From: Roseomonas sp.
GTDB taxonomy: Bacteria; Pseudomonadota; Alphaproteobacteria; Acetobacterales; Acetobacteraceae
NCBI GenBank assembly: GCA_031180725.1
Contig: JAPSLO010000017.1
Location: 47,930 to 111,929 of the forward strand
Direction of reading: 5' to 3'
DNA length: 64,000 bases
Position 1 is the first letter of the stretch. Every line of letters starts with the position of its first letter. Under the pieces are notes generated by a model. The model did no database searches. It was not told the DNA's origin and worked only from the letters and a program-made list of their open reading frames with translations. Positions 10,313 to 20,391 of the stretch are shown here, piece after piece. The translations under genes were made by a program, and so were the position numbers.

Positions 10313-11527
10313 ATGCGCAAGATTTTGCTGGGCACCACCGGTGTCGTCGGCGCTGCGCTGATCGGCATGGGCGCTGCCCAGGCGCAGACCGCGCCGACCG
10401 TTCGCGTTGGCGGCTACTTCGAGTTCACCGGCGGCTACATCGATGACACCCAGGACCGCAATGCGGTGGTCATCCCCAACTCCGGCGGTCGCACGGTCTC
10501 CCGCGACAAGGTGGATTTCCGCTCTGACGCCGAGCTCCACATCTTCGTGACCGGCAAGGCGGCGAACGGCCTGTCCTACGGTGCGACGATCGAGTTCCAG
10601 ATCGACAACATGGTGACCAACACCGGCTCGCAGAGCGGCGCCGGCACGGGCGTGGACACCGACGAGGTGTACGGCTTCGTCAGCAGCCCGACCCTCGGCA
10701 CCCTGCGCTTCGGTGACGAAGACAGCGCCGCCTCGCTGATGGCCGTGTCCGTCCCGGGCCCGACGCAGCTCGGCATTTCCGCCAGCTGGGACGAGTTCGT
10801 GGCCCAGGCCCCCGACGGCAACCGCTACATCCTGGCGGACATCAACGACGGCAACGACGCGACCAAGATCATCTACCTGTCGCCGCAGTTCTTCGGCCTC
10901 GACTTCGGCGTCAGCTACGCGCCGAATGGCCGCGAGGGCGAAGAGTACCGCAGCGTGGCCGGTGGCCTGCAGCGTGACCCGACGGACAGCATCCGCAACG
11001 AGCTGTCCGGCGCCATCCGCTATCGCGGCAGCTTCGGCAACATCGGCGTGACCGCCGGCTTCGGCGCCATGCGCGCCGATGCGCAGGACAACGCGGTGAA
11101 CCTGCAGGACATCACCCAGTACCAGGCTGGTCTGCAGGTGTCCGGCTTCGGCCTGACCGTGGGCGGCATGTATAGCTGGGGCAAGTTCGCCGGCGTCACC
11201 CGCGCCGCGCTGCTGCCCGGCCGCGACAACTCCACCAACTACGCCCTCGGTGCGAGCTACGCGATCGGCGCCTTCACGCTCGGCGCCTTCTACGGCAAGG
11301 CCGAGCGCGACAACGGCCCCATCCAGGCTGACCGTACCCAGACCCTCTGGGGCCTCGGCGCTGCCTACACCCTGGCACCCGGCCTGGAGCTGTTCGCGAA
11401 CTACACCAACGTGAAGGATCGCAACATCGCCCTGGGCAGCGGCGTCCTGGCCCCGGCCGGCAATGGCCCCGGCCAGCGCGACCGCGACATCGACGTGATC
11501 GTCGTCGGCACGCGTCTCGCCTTCTGA
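10313..11527 (+). CDS. Outer-membrane porin
   Basis: A 404-residue porin with a cleavable signal peptide ending GMGAAQA (about residue 24). The mature barrel starts PTVRVGGYFEFTGGY. It has alternating hydrophobic/polar strands, aspartate-rich loops and an aromatic C-terminal residue (VVGTRLAF), the signal for outer-membrane insertion. It resembles the general porins of Rhodospirillales. The ATG follows AGGAGGAGGTAAC, an almost ideal ribosome binding site, and the gene ends in a strong terminator, which together point to a highly expressed monocistronic gene. The start at 10313 is preferred over an upstream in-frame option because of the signal peptide. Confidence 0.92.
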   Translation: MRKILLGTTGVVGAALIGMGAAQAQTAPTVRVGGYFEFTGGYIDDTQDRNAVVIPNSGGRTVSRDKVDFRSDAELHIFVTGKAANGLSYGATIEFQIDNMVTNTGSQSGAGTGVDTDEVYGFVSSPTLGTLRFGDEDSAASLMAVSVPGPTQLGISASWDEFVAQAPDGNRYILADINDGNDATKIIYLSPQFFGLDFGVSYAPNGREGEEYRSVAGGLQRDPTDSIRNELSGAIRYRGSFGNIGVTAGFGAMRADAQDNAVNLQDITQYQAGLQVSGFGLTVGGMYSWGKFAGVTRAALLPGRDNSTNYALGASYAIGAFTLGAFYGKAERDNGPIQADRTQTLWGLGAAYTLAPGLELFANYTNVKDRNIALGSGVLAPAGNGPGQRDRDIDVIVVGTRLAF

Positions 11528-11553
11528 TCTTTCCGGATCAGTCAGGCAAAGGG

Positions 11554-11586
11554 GGGCGGCGGAGCAATCCGCCGCCCTTCCTTGTT
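11554..11586 (+). terminator. Rho-independent terminator of the porin gene
   Basis: GGGCGGCGGA-GCAA-TCCGCCGCCC forms a perfect 10-bp stem with a GNRA-type tetraloop, followed by TTCCTTGTT. It lies 27 bases after the porin stop codon. Confidence 0.88.
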
Positions 11587-11687
11587 GCGGCACCACCGGT
11601 GCCGAGCTTTGCGTAGCGCCCGGTTCCGTCTAAACAGCGCCCATCCGCGGTCCCCAGGGCCGCCGCCAGACTCAGGACCCAGGCCAC

Positions 11688-12239
11688 ATGCGGCGTCTTC
11701 GCACCCTGTTCATGGTTGGGCTCACCGCCGCGGCGCTGGCGGGCTGCAGCTCGCTCAGCGACAATATGCGCGTGCCCGGCCAGGACGAGTACCGGGACGA
11801 CAGCAAACGGGCCCAGGTGCGCGGCCGCCTGGCGGGCGAGGACGGCATCCTGCTGTTCGGCACCGACCGCAGCCGGCGCTCGGATGCGGCGGATAGTTCG
11901 GGCGCCGGCATCGGCGTGAACGCCTTCCTGTGGCGCGCCACGCTGGACACCCTCTCCTTCATGCCGCTGGCCGGCACGCCGGATCCCTTCGGCGGCGTGG
12001 TCGTGACGGATTGGTACACGCCCCCCGGCACCAGCGGCGAGCGCTTCCGCGCCACCGCCTATATCCTGGGCCGCCAGCTTCGTTCGGACGGCGTGCGGAT
12101 CGTGGTGTTCCGGCAGGAGCTGCGGAACGGCGCCTGGGTGGATGTCCCGGTTTCGGCCAGCACCGCCGCGGAGCTGGAGGATCAGGTGCTGAACCGCGCC
12201 CGGGAGCTCCGCGCCCAGTCCACCGCCGCCGCGCGGTAA
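11688..12239 (+). CDS. DUF3576-family lipoprotein
   Basis: A 183-residue lipoprotein. The signal peptide has lipobox LAGC (Cys20). The mature domain carries GVNAFLWRATLDTLSFMPL and PFGGVVVTDWY, hallmarks of DUF3576, which in alphaproteobacteria is commonly found directly before leuS-lptE-holA, as here. The function is not established; the context suggests an envelope role near the LPS-assembly gene lptE. The length is normal for the family. Confidence 0.88.
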   Translation: MRRLRTLFMVGLTAAALAGCSSLSDNMRVPGQDEYRDDSKRAQVRGRLAGEDGILLFGTDRSRRSDAADSSGAGIGVNAFLWRATLDTLSFMPLAGTPDPFGGVVVTDWYTPPGTSGERFRATAYILGRQLRSDGVRIVVFRQELRNGAWVDVPVSASTAAELEDQVLNRARELRAQSTAAAR

Positions 12240-12260
12240 GGCGCCGGCCTCCGGGACGTA

Positions 12261-12286
12261 TCCTCTCCCCCGCGAGCGGGAGAGGA
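12261..12286. terminator. Hairpin after the DUF3576 gene
   Basis: TCCTCTCCC and GGGAGAGGA form a 9-bp stem around an eight-base GC-rich loop, 21 bases past the stop. It belongs to the same palindrome type as 7487-7506. There is no T-run, so it may mark a transcript end or stabilise the mRNA. Confidence 0.5.
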
Positions 12287-12483
12287 CCGGGGTGCGTGCC
12301 TGGCCGGGCGCTGCACAGGCTTGGTCGAGGATCGGGCTGGCCTTCACCGGGCTGTCGGCGTGAAAGGCTGCGCAAACGCACCCTCCCTCCGCGCGCGGGG
12401 CAGGGAGCAGTCCCAAGAGCCTCCCCCCCGGGCGCGAATTGCCCTATGCGTGCGCCTTCCGGAAAGCCAACTTGCCGCACACG

Positions 12484-15132
12484 ATGAACGATCACAGCCC
12501 CGAGCGTGCCTCCTCAACCGCCCAAGCGGCGCCGGCGCGCTATGATTTCGCCTCGGCCGAGCCGCGCTGGCAGGCCGAATGGGAGCGCCGCGCCTGCTTC
12601 GCCGTGCCCGATGTGCCGCCGCCCGGGGCGCAGAAATACTACGTGCTCGAGATGTTTCCTTACCCCTCGGGCAAGATCCATATGGGGCATGTGCGCAACT
12701 ACACGCTGGGCGATGTGGTGGCGCGCTACAAGCGCGCGCGCGGGCACTTGGTGATGCACCCGATGGGCTGGGACGCCTTCGGGCTGCCCGCCGAGAACGC
12801 GGCGCGCGAACGCGGCATCCATCCGGGCAAGTGGACCTACGACAACATCGCCAACATGCGCGCCGAGCTGAAGCGCATGGGGCTTTCCATCGAATGGGCG
12901 CGGGAATTCGCCACCTGCGATGCGGCCTATTACGGCAGGCAGCAGAAGCTGTTCCTGGATTTCTGGAAGGCCGGCCTAGTCGAGCGGAAGGAAAGCTGGG
13001 TCAACTGGGACCCGGTGGACGGCACAGTCCTCGCCAATGAGCAGGTGATCGACGGCCGCGGCTGGCGGTCCGGCGCGCTGGTGGAGAAGAAGAAGCTCAG
13101 CCAGTGGTTCCTGAGCATCACGAAGTATGCGCCGGAGCTGCTGGAGGCGCTGGGCACGCTGGACCGCTGGCCCGAGCGGGTGAAGCTGATGCAGTCCAAC
13201 TGGATCGGCCGCAGCGAGGGTGCGCACGTGCGCTTCCGCGTGACGGATCCGGCCGCGGCCGGCGCCGAGGAGGTGGAGGTCTTCACCACCCGCCCGGACA
13301 CGCTGTTCGGCATGAGCTTCCTGGCGGTGGCGGCGGAACATCCGCTGGCCGCGGCGGCCGCGGCACGAAACCCGGCGGCCGCGGAATTCATCGCTGAATG
13401 CCGCCGCATGGGCACCAGCGAAGCGGCGATCGAGCAGGCCGAGAAGAAGGGCTTCGACACCGGCTTCCGCGTCGCGCATCCCTTCATCAAGGGCGCCAGC
13501 TTCCCGGTCTGGATCGCCAATTTCGTGCTGATGGAATACGGCACCGGCGCCATCTTCGGCTGCCCCGGCCATGACGAGCGCGACTTCGAATTCGCGAGCA
13601 AGTTCGGCCTGCCGATCAAGCCCGTGGTGTTGCCGCCCGGCGCCGATCCCGCAACCTTCGCGCTGGAGGGCAAGGCGTACACGGATGACGGCACGATCTT
13701 CAATTCGGACTTCCTGAACGGCCTTCCCGTGCCCGCGGCCAAGCGCCGCGTGATCGAGGAGCTGGAGAAGACCGGCCAGGGCACCGGCGTGGTGAACTGG
13801 CGCCTGCGCGACTGGGGCATCAGCCGCCAGCGCTACTGGGGCTGCCCCATCCCGGTGATCCATTGCGAGGCCTGCGGCGCCCAGCCGGTGCCGGAGAACC
13901 AGCTTCCCGTGCGGCTGCCCGAGGACGTGGACTTCTCGAAGCCCGGCAACCCGCTGGACAACCACCCGACGTGGAAGAACGTCGCCTGCCCGAATTGCGG
14001 CAAGCCGGCGCGGCGCGAAACCGACACCTGCGACACCTTCGTGGACAGTTCCTGGTATTTCGCGCGCTTCTGTTCGCCCGGCGCGGCGGAGCCGGTGAAC
14101 CGCCAGGCGGTGGATGCCTGGCTGCCGGTGGATCAGTATATCGGCGGCATCGAGCACGCGATCCTGCACCTGCTCTATTCCCGGTTCTTCACCCGCGCGA
14201 TGAAGGCCACCGGCCACCTCTCCGTGGAGGAGCCCTTCGCCGGCCTGTTCACCCAGGGGATGGTGCAGCACGAAAGCTACAAGGGCGCCGATGGCCGCTG
14301 GCTCTATCCGGAGGAGGTGGAGTTCAATGTCGCCCCGGACGGCACCCGCACCGCGCATGTGAAGGGCAGCAACGAGCCCGTTACCGTCGGCCGCGTCGAG
14401 GCGATGTCGAAGTCCAAGCGCAACACGGTGGACCCGGGCGCGATCATCGCGAAATACGGTGCGGATACGGCGCGCTGGTTCATCCTGAGCGACAACCCGC
14501 CGGAGCGGGACATGGAGTGGACGGAAGCCGGCGTGGCCGGCGCCTTCCGCTTCACCCAGCGCGTCTGGCGCCTGGTGACCAACGCCGCCCCTGCCCTGCC
14601 TGCCCCCGGCACGCCGCATGCTGCCAACGGGCCCGCGCGGAAGCTGCGCCAGGTCACCCACCGCACCATCGCCGCCGTGACCGAGGCGCTGGAGACCTTC
14701 GCCTTCAATGTCGCGGTCGCACGCGTCCATGAATTCGCCAATGCCATCGCCGAGGCCGAGGGCCAGGGCGAGGTCGAAGGCATGGGCGCCGCATTGCGCG
14801 AGGCGCTGGAGACCCTGGCCCGGCTCTGCGCGCCGATGATGCCGCATCTGGCGGAGGAACTCTTCGCCGCGCTGCGCCCCGGCAGCACGGAACTGGTGGC
14901 GCAGATGCCCTGGCCGGAAGCCGATCCGGCCCTGCTGCAGGTGGAGACGGTGACGCTGGCCGTGCAGGTGCTGGGCAAGCTGCGCGCCACCATCGAAGTC
15001 TCGGTGAACGCCACGGAAGCGGAGATCTTCGCCCTGGCGGAAGCCGAGGAGAATGTGCAGCGTGCCCTGGCCGGCAAGCCGGTGAGGAAGCGCATCCATG
15101 TGCCGGGGCGCGTGGTGAACCTGGTGGCCTGA
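12484..15132 (+). CDS. leuS: Leucyl-tRNA synthetase
   Basis: A class Ia synthetase of 882 residues that charges tRNA-Leu. It has the HIGH motif as [14 protein letters not shown] near residue 55, the large CP1 editing domain in the middle ([15 protein letters not shown] region), a zinc-type cysteine pair around CEAC/CPNC, and the KMSKS loop [13 protein letters not shown] near residue 640. I chose ATG 12484, which gives an alphaproteobacterial-style N-terminus; the frame is open 15 codons further up. It leads into lptE 17 bases later. Confidence 0.96.
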   Translation: MNDHSPERASSTAQAAPARYDFASAEPRWQAEWERRACFAVPDVPPPGAQKYYVLEMFPYPSGKIHMGHVRNYTLGDVVARYKRARGHLVMHPMGWDAFGLPAENAARERGIHPGKWTYDNIANMRAELKRMGLSIEWAREFATCDAAYYGRQQKLFLDFWKAGLVERKESWVNWDPVDGTVLANEQVIDGRGWRSGALVEKKKLSQWFLSITKYAPELLEALGTLDRWPERVKLMQSNWIGRSEGAHVRFRVTDPAAAGAEEVEVFTTRPDTLFGMSFLAVAAEHPLAAAAAARNPAAAEFIAECRRMGTSEAAIEQAEKKGFDTGFRVAHPFIKGASFPVWIANFVLMEYGTGAIFGCPGHDERDFEFASKFGLPIKPVVLPPGADPATFALEGKAYTDDGTIFNSDFLNGLPVPAAKRRVIEELEKTGQGTGVVNWRLRDWGISRQRYWGCPIPVIHCEACGAQPVPENQLPVRLPEDVDFSKPGNPLDNHPTWKNVACPNCGKPARRETDTCDTFVDSSWYFARFCSPGAAEPVNRQAVDAWLPVDQYIGGIEHAILHLLYSRFFTRAMKATGHLSVEEPFAGLFTQGMVQHESYKGADGRWLYPEEVEFNVAPDGTRTAHVKGSNEPVTVGRVEAMSKSKRNTVDPGAIIAKYGADTARWFILSDNPPERDMEWTEAGVAGAFRFTQRVWRLVTNAAPALPAPGTPHAANGPARKLRQVTHRTIAAVTEALETFAFNVAVARVHEFANAIAEAEGQGEVEGMGAALREALETLARLCAPMMPHLAEELFAALRPGSTELVAQMPWPEADPALLQVETVTLAVQVLGKLRATIEVSVNATEAEIFALAEAEENVQRALAGKPVRKRIHVPGRVVNLVA

Positions 15133-15149
15133 GGCGAAGGAGAGGGGGG

Positions 15150-15830
15150 ATGGCGGAGGGGATGACCCGGCGCGGCGCGCTGGCCGCTCTGCTGGCGCTC
15201 GGCACCGCCGGCTGCGGCTTCCGGCCGATGTACGGGGAAACGGGCGTCGCTTCGGATCCCGGGACGCTGGCCGAGCTGCGCGCCACGCGGGTGGGCTTCA
15301 TCCCCGAACGCTTCGGGCAGCTCATGCGCCGTGCGCTGGCGCAGAACCTGGCCCAGGGCGGCACCCCGGAAAGCCCCGCCCGCTACGAGCTGATGGTGAG
15401 CCCGGGTCTGACGGCCGAGGCCATCGGCATCCAGCGCGACGGCGTGGCCACCCGCCTGCGCTACATCGCCACCGCGAATTGGAGCCTGCAGCGCCTGCCC
15501 GGTAACGCCGTGGTGGCCAATGGCTTCGAGCGCAGCATGGATGCCATCAACCTCGATCCCAACCAGGCCTTCGCCGTGGATGCCAGCCGCGAGGCCGCCG
15601 AACGCCGCCTGGCCCGGCAACTGGCGGATGACGTGGTGACCCGCCTGGCCATGCGCCTGGCGGAGCTGCGCCAGGGCGGCGATCCGCGGCTGATCGCGCC
15701 GGTCACGCCGCCGCCCGTCATGCCGGAAATCCAGCGGCCGCTGACACCCGGCGGGGCGCTGATCCAGGGCACGCCGGGGCTGGAAGGCGGGCTGGGCGGC
15801 GGCATCGGGCCGCAGGACGGCTTCCGCTGA
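15150..15830 (+). CDS. lptE: LPS-assembly lipoprotein LptE
   Basis: A 226-residue lipoprotein (Cys22 in LGTAGC) with the LptE-type start GCGFRPMYG. The middle segment has the alternating beta strands expected of this fold, and a low-complexity proline/glycine tail follows residue 185. LptE plugs the LptD barrel in the outer membrane and helps place LPS at the surface. The position between leuS and holA is the conserved bacterial arrangement. A second ATG four codons downstream also has a purine-rich upstream stretch, so the start is uncertain by 12 bases. Confidence 0.9.
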   Translation: MAEGMTRRGALAALLALGTAGCGFRPMYGETGVASDPGTLAELRATRVGFIPERFGQLMRRALAQNLAQGGTPESPARYELMVSPGLTAEAIGIQRDGVATRLRYIATANWSLQRLPGNAVVANGFERSMDAINLDPNQAFAVDASREAAERRLARQLADDVVTRLAMRLAELRQGGDPRLIAPVTPPPVMPEIQRPLTPGGALIQGTPGLEGGLGGGIGPQDGFR

Positions 15831-15859
15831 CGCCGCGCCGGGGCTGAAAGGCGGGGCAC

Positions 15860-16873
15860 GTGGCCAAGCTGGATGCGCGGCGGGCCGCCGCGGTGCTGGC
15901 CGATCCAGGGCCCTTCCGGGCGGTGCTGCTGCATGGCGACGATGCCGGCCTGGTGCGTGAACGCGCCGAGGCCTTGGTGCGCGCCGTGCTCGGCGGCGGC
16001 GTGGACGATCCCTTCCGCCTGGCCGAGCTGACGCGGGAGGAAGCCGCCAAAGCCGGCACCCTGGCCGGCGAGGTCGCGGCGCTCGCGATGACCGGCGGCC
16101 GCCGCGTGGTGCGGCTGCGTGAAGCCACCGATACCCACGCCACCCCCCTGAAGGACGCCCTGGCGACCAAGGGCGAGGCCTTGCTGGTGATGGAAGCGGG
16201 TGAACTGCCATCGCGCTCTCGCCTGCGCACCACGGCGGAAGCCGCCCCGGAGGTCGCGGTGATCGCCTGCTATCGCGAAAGGGGCGAGGAACTGGCCGCC
16301 ACGCTCGGCCGCATGCTGAAGGAACAGGGGGTGCAGGCCGATCCCGCCGCGCTTTCCTGGCTGGCCGGGCGGCTTGGCGAGGACCGGATGCAGGCGCGGC
16401 GGGAGATGGAGAAGCTCGCTCTCTATGTCGGTCCCGGCGGTCGGGTGGACGAGGACGCCGCCATGGCCTGCGGGCCGGAAGGCGCGACCCTCGACCTGGA
16501 CGAGGCGCTCATGGCCGCCACAATGGGCGATGCCGCGGCCGCCGACCGCGCCCTGGCCGCCGCCTTCGCCGAAGGCGCCAACCCGGTGCAGGTGCTGCGC
16601 GCCGCACTGCGCCACATCCAGCGCCTGCACGAAGCCGCACTGGCCGGTGGCGATGCCAGCGTGCTGCGGCCCCCCGTCTTCTTCCGCCACAGATCCGCCT
16701 TCGACCGCGCCCTGCGCCTGTGGCAGGCCCCGCAATTGGAAGCCGTGGGCCAGGCGCTGCTGGAAGCCGAGAAACGCACCAAGACCACCGCCTTCCGCGA
16801 CGCAGACACCACCATCGCCCGCGCCGCCCTGGCCGCCATCGCGCGGCAGGCCTCAGGTCTCGCCAGGCGCTGA
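15860..16873 (+). CDS. holA: DNA polymerase III delta subunit
   Basis: A 337-residue clamp-loader delta subunit that opens the beta clamp during replication. The order leuS-lptE-holA is conserved, and the N-terminal segment FRAVLLHGDDAGLVRERAE matches the family's degenerate ATP-binding region. The C-terminal part (about residues 215-330) fits the collar domain. The start is GTG at 15860. The transcript probably ends in the palindromic element beginning nine bases after the stop. Confidence 0.9.
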   Translation: MAKLDARRAAAVLADPGPFRAVLLHGDDAGLVRERAEALVRAVLGGGVDDPFRLAELTREEAAKAGTLAGEVAALAMTGGRRVVRLREATDTHATPLKDALATKGEALLVMEAGELPSRSRLRTTAEAAPEVAVIACYRERGEELAATLGRMLKEQGVQADPAALSWLAGRLGEDRMQARREMEKLALYVGPGGRVDEDAAMACGPEGATLDLDEALMAATMGDAAAADRALAAAFAEGANPVQVLRAALRHIQRLHEAALAGGDASVLRPPVFFRHRSAFDRALRLWQAPQLEAVGQALLEAEKRTKTTAFRDADTTIARAALAAIARQASGLARR

Positions 16874-16881
16874 CGCGGTGA

Positions 16882-17116
16882 AGGTTGCTTCCAGGGGGGC
16901 TCTGCCCCCCTGGCCCCCCCGCCAGGAGGCAGTGGCCTCCTGGACCTCGATCTGTTTTGGGGCGGAGAGGGAGGGGGCAGCGCGCTTCCGGCGCGGCCAA
17001 GTGGTCGTCCAATGCCCCCCTCCCTCACCGCCCCAATTGATGGCGGGGTCCGGGGGCGACCACCGCCCCCGGCGGGGAGGGTCCGGGAGGGGCGGAGCTC
17101 CTCCCGGGAACAACCT
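16882..17116. repeat. Composite nested-palindrome element, full copy
   Basis: The segment between the convergent holA and AraC-family genes is palindromic at several levels. The outer arms are AGGTTGcTTCC at 16882 and its complement GGAAcAACCT ending at 17116. Terminal hairpins follow, GGGGGGCTCTGCCCCCC on the left and GGAGGGGCGGAGCTCCTCCC on the right. The inner arms are GGGGCGGAGAGGGAGGGGG (about 16960) and CCCCCCTCCCTCACCGCCCC (about 17015). The right edge coincides with the last base of the AraC gene. Related copies are at 35542, 40042 and 54429. Confidence 0.75.
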
Positions 17117-17937
17117 CACCGTGCCGCGCCCGGCGTGATCCCGAACGCCGCGCGGAAGGCGGCGCCGAAGGCGGGGGCGCTGGCATAGCCGACGGCGGCC
17201 GAGGCGCGGGCGGGGGTTTCGCCCTGGGCAAGGCGGGCGGCGGCTTCCGAAAGCCGCAGGCGTTGCCGCCAGCGGGCGAAGCCCATGCCCGTCTCGGTCT
17301 GGAACAGCCGTTCCAGCGTGCGCGGGCTGGCGCCGGCCAGGCCGGCCCAGTCCTCCAGCCGGCGGGGGCTTGCGGGGTTGGCGCGCAGGGCTTCGGCCAA
17401 GCGTTTCAGGCGCGGATCGCGCGGTTCCGGCACGCCGAAGGGCAGGGCGGGGGCGCGGGCGATCTCGTCCAGGATCAGCGCGGCCAAGTGGCCACCACGC
17501 CCAGCCTCGTCCCACTCCAGAGGCTCGGCGCAGGCGGCCAGGATCAGTTCGCGCAGCAAGGGGGAGACCGCCAGCACCGTCGGGCCGGAGGCGGGGCCGG
17601 CGGAGGCGACATCGGCGCGCAGGAACAGGGCGCGCATGGAGATGCGGCCCTCCATCCGCACCTGGTGCGGCTCTCCCGCCGGCATCCAGAGCGCATGGCC
17701 GGGCGGGACGACGAAGGCGGCCTGGTCGGTCGCGATGCGCATGACGCCGTGTGTCGCGTAGAGAAGCTGGGCCCGGTCGTGCACATGGCGCGGCACCGCC
17801 TCGTCCACGCCGTAGTCGCGGGCGAAGGCGGCAAGCGGGCGATCCACCTTCTCCTGCGGCAGGTCGCGGGCCGGCGCGGGCGGCGGCGGGCTGGCGCGAT
17901 GGCGGATTCCCGACAGGCTTCGGCGCAACGTCTTCAT
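17116..17937 (-). CDS. AraC-family transcriptional regulator with cupin sensor
   Basis: A 273-residue regulator. The N-terminal half (about residues 40-150) is an AraC-type cupin with the phrase PRHVHDRAQLLYATHGVMRI. The C-terminal 100 residues form the paired helix-turn-helix (LEDWAGLAGASPRTLERLF, then the second helix region ending ASAPAFGAAFRAAFGITPG). It is divergent from the MFS gene at 18002 with 64 bases between, the usual layout for a regulator and the exporter it controls. The inducing ligand is unknown. Confidence 0.92.
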   Translation of the reverse strand: MKTLRRSLSGIRHRASPPPPAPARDLPQEKVDRPLAAFARDYGVDEAVPRHVHDRAQLLYATHGVMRIATDQAAFVVPPGHALWMPAGEPHQVRMEGRISMRALFLRADVASAGPASGPTVLAVSPLLRELILAACAEPLEWDEAGRGGHLAALILDEIARAPALPFGVPEPRDPRLKRLAEALRANPASPRRLEDWAGLAGASPRTLERLFQTETGMGFARWRQRLRLSEAAARLAQGETPARASAAVGYASAPAFGAAFRAAFGITPGAAR

Positions 17938-18001
17938 CGCGCCAGGCTAGCCTTCATTCACCTGGTCACGCCAGGAACGAACACGCCAGGAACGACAAGA
18001 G

Positions 18002-19243
18002 ATGGACGCCGCCACACGGCAGATCGCCTTCGTCAACGCCGCCCATGTCTTCACCCATTACGGCCTGCTGATCCTGGCCACCGCGGTTCTGGCCATGGTG
18101 GTGCAGGAACCGAATGGCTTCGGTACGGCCTATGGGCCAATCCTGGCGCTGGGGACGGGGATGTTCGTGGTCTATGGGCTGGGCTCGCTGCCCATGGGCT
18201 GGATCGCGGAGCGCATCGGTCGCCCGGTGCTGCTGCTGGCCTTCTTCCTGGGCACCGGCGCGGGGATGATCGCGGCGGGTCTGGCCTCGGGCCCCTGGGG
18301 CGTGGCGGTGGCGCTGTTCGTGATGGGGGCCTTCAGCGCCATCTATCACCCGATCGGCACGGCGATGCTGGTGGATGCGGCAGGGGCGCGGGTCGGCGCC
18401 TCGGTAGGGGTGAACGGCGTCTTCGGCAATCTAGGCGTGGCGCTGGCGCCGGTGGTCACGGCTGCGGCCTCGGCCTTCCTCGGCTGGCGCTGGGGCTTCA
18501 TCCTGCCGGGGGTGCTCTGCTTCCTTTGCGGACTGCTCTACTGGGCGAACGGGCTGACGGATGTGGCCCGCGCCAAGGCCGCTTCGCGCTCCTTCCCCGA
18601 AATTCCGGCGCCTGTGGTGCGGCGCGCGGTGATCGTGCTGCTCTGCATCGCCACCACCAGCGGCTTCGTCTTCAACGGCTTCACCCTGTTGCTGCCGAAG
18701 CTGATGGAGGAGCGCCTGGCCGGCAGCCCGGACCTGTTGCCGCTGGTGGGCGGCTTCGCCTTCCTCGTGACGCTGTGCGGCGGGCTGACGCAGTTCACCG
18801 TGGGGCGGATGATCGACCGGCGCACGCTGAAGCGCGTCTTCATGCCGCTGGCGCTGGTGCAGATGCCGGCGCTGATGGTGCTGGCGGGGCTTTCGGGCTG
18901 GCCGGTGCTGGTGCTGTCGGCGCTGATCTGCGCCTCGGTCTTCGGCCAGGTGACGGTGAACGAAACGATGACCGCCCGCTACGTGGCGCCGGCGCTGCGG
19001 GCGAAGCTTTATTCCATCCGCTTCTCGGTGGGCTTCCTCGGGGCGGCCTCGGCCTCGCCCGCGGTGGGCTGGCTGCATGAGGAAGCAGGTTCGGGCGCGG
19101 TGCTGGCGGTACTGGGCGCCTTCGCGACGGTCACGCTGATCTGCGCGCTGTTCTTCCCGGACCGGAAGGAGGAACTGCAGCCCGAGCTTTGGCCGCGTGC
19201 CACGACGCCGGCCGCCCCGGCGAGCGCTGCCGCGGCGGAGTGA
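18002..19243 (+). CDS. MFS transporter
   Basis: A 413-residue major facilitator protein with 12 predicted membrane segments. The segments HVFTHYGLLI and FSAIYHPIGTAMLVDAAG, with GVNGVFGNLGVALAP in helix 4-5, resemble the fosmidomycin-resistance/YfcJ type of exporter. It is divergently paired with an AraC-family regulator, which suggests inducible efflux of an unidentified compound. The substrate cannot be read from the sequence. It ends in a palindromic repeat shared with the convergent AEC gene. Confidence 0.88.
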   Translation: MDAATRQIAFVNAAHVFTHYGLLILATAVLAMVVQEPNGFGTAYGPILALGTGMFVVYGLGSLPMGWIAERIGRPVLLLAFFLGTGAGMIAAGLASGPWGVAVALFVMGAFSAIYHPIGTAMLVDAAGARVGASVGVNGVFGNLGVALAPVVTAAASAFLGWRWGFILPGVLCFLCGLLYWANGLTDVARAKAASRSFPEIPAPVVRRAVIVLLCIATTSGFVFNGFTLLLPKLMEERLAGSPDLLPLVGGFAFLVTLCGGLTQFTVGRMIDRRTLKRVFMPLALVQMPALMVLAGLSGWPVLVLSALICASVFGQVTVNETMTARYVAPALRAKLYSIRFSVGFLGAASASPAVGWLHEEAGSGAVLAVLGAFATVTLICALFFPDRKEELQPELWPRATTPAAPASAAAAE

Positions 19244-19253
19244 TCGCGGATTG

Positions 19254-19324
19254 CGCCCCAACTGATGGCGGGGTCCGGGGGCAGCCGCCGCCCCCGGCGG
19301 GGGGTCGGGGGCGGAGCCCCCCGA
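19254..19324. repeat. Half-copy of the dispersed palindromic element
   Basis: It carries CCCCAACTGATGGCGGGGTCC followed by a GGGGGCAGCCGCCGCCCCC hairpin and GGGGGCGGAGCCCCC. It matches the right-hand part of the copy at 16882-17116 (CCAATTGATGGCGGGGTCC...). It fills the gap between the convergent MFS and AEC genes and is a likely bidirectional transcript end. Confidence 0.65.
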
Positions 19325-19330
19325 GAAGCC

Positions 19331-20263
19331 TCAGCCCGACAGCAGCCAGACCCACACTGGCAGGGTGAGCACGGCGGCCAAGTGCTGGCTGGTGGTGATC
19401 GCCGCCATCAGCCCGGCATCGCCCCCCATCGCCCGCGCCATCACATAGCTGGTCGACGCCGTGGGCAGCGCCATGAACAGCACGCTGATGGTGGTGCCCA
19501 TCGCGTTCAGCCCCAGCGCCCAGCACAATGCCCAGGTCACCGCCGGCATCACCAGCAGCTTGAGCACTGCGGTGGCGAACTGCGTGAGCGGGCGGTCGCC
19601 CAGCCCTTCCAGGGTTAATGCCGCCCCCACGCAGAGCAGCCCCAACGCCACGGTCGCCTGCCCCAGGCTGCGCACCATGGGCGAAAGCCCTGCCGGCAGC
19701 CCGCCGGCCAAGCTCAGCGCAAAGCCCACCAGGCAGCCCAGGATCAATGGGTTCAGCAACACCTGGCGCAGCAGGGCCAGGGGCCGCACGCGCCTGGCGT
19801 CGCCCAGCGCGAAGGCAATCGTCGCCACCATCTGCACGAAGGGCACGATCAGCCCCACCGCTACCGCGGAATAGGCGGTGCCCGTGATGCCCCAGATGGC
19901 CCCGCCGATGGCGAAGCCGATCAGGTTGTTGAACCGGATACCCCCCTGCAGCACCGAGGTCATGGCCGCATGGCCGTGGCCCAGCAGCCGCGCCAGCAGC
20001 ACCGCCAGCCCCGTTCCCAGGCTGAGCGCGCCCCAGAAGGCCAGCGCCATGCCGCCCACCGGCAGGCTGCCGAAGCGCGTCTCCGACAGCGCATGGGCAA
20101 TCAGGCAGGGCAGCAACGCCCAGAAGACCAGGCGCTCGATGCCGGCCCAGATCGCGTCTTCCCGCAGCAGGCGGCGCTTGAGCACGGCCCCCAGCGCCAG
20201 GATGCCGAAGACGGGGACGAAGGCATCGGCCCAGGGACCCAGCTGCGCGAGGGAGATGGACAT
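19331..20263 (-). CDS. AEC-family (auxin efflux carrier-like) transporter
   Basis: A 310-residue membrane protein with about ten hydrophobic segments in the AEC arrangement of two five-helix halves. The N-terminal phrase FVPVFGILALGAVLKRRLL and the C-terminal segment ALPTASTSYVMARAMGGDAGLMA are typical. Bacterial members export or import small organic acids such as malate or malonate; this substrate is unknown. It is monocistronic, convergent with the MFS gene. Confidence 0.9.
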   Translation of the reverse strand: MSISLAQLGPWADAFVPVFGILALGAVLKRRLLREDAIWAGIERLVFWALLPCLIAHALSETRFGSLPVGGMALAFWGALSLGTGLAVLLARLLGHGHAAMTSVLQGGIRFNNLIGFAIGGAIWGITGTAYSAVAVGLIVPFVQMVATIAFALGDARRVRPLALLRQVLLNPLILGCLVGFALSLAGGLPAGLSPMVRSLGQATVALGLLCVGAALTLEGLGDRPLTQFATAVLKLLVMPAVTWALCWALGLNAMGTTISVLFMALPTASTSYVMARAMGGDAGLMAAITTSQHLAAVLTLPVWVWLLSG

Positions 20264-20391
20264 GCCCCGCGGCAGCTAGACCATTTCCATCCCCAACGGA
20301 ATCAGGCGGCGACCAGCCGGGTGGGTTTTTCGGGGGAGTTGCGCCTTTCGGGGCGGAGCCTGGCTTCCTGGCGCGAAGTTTCCTGCCCGCC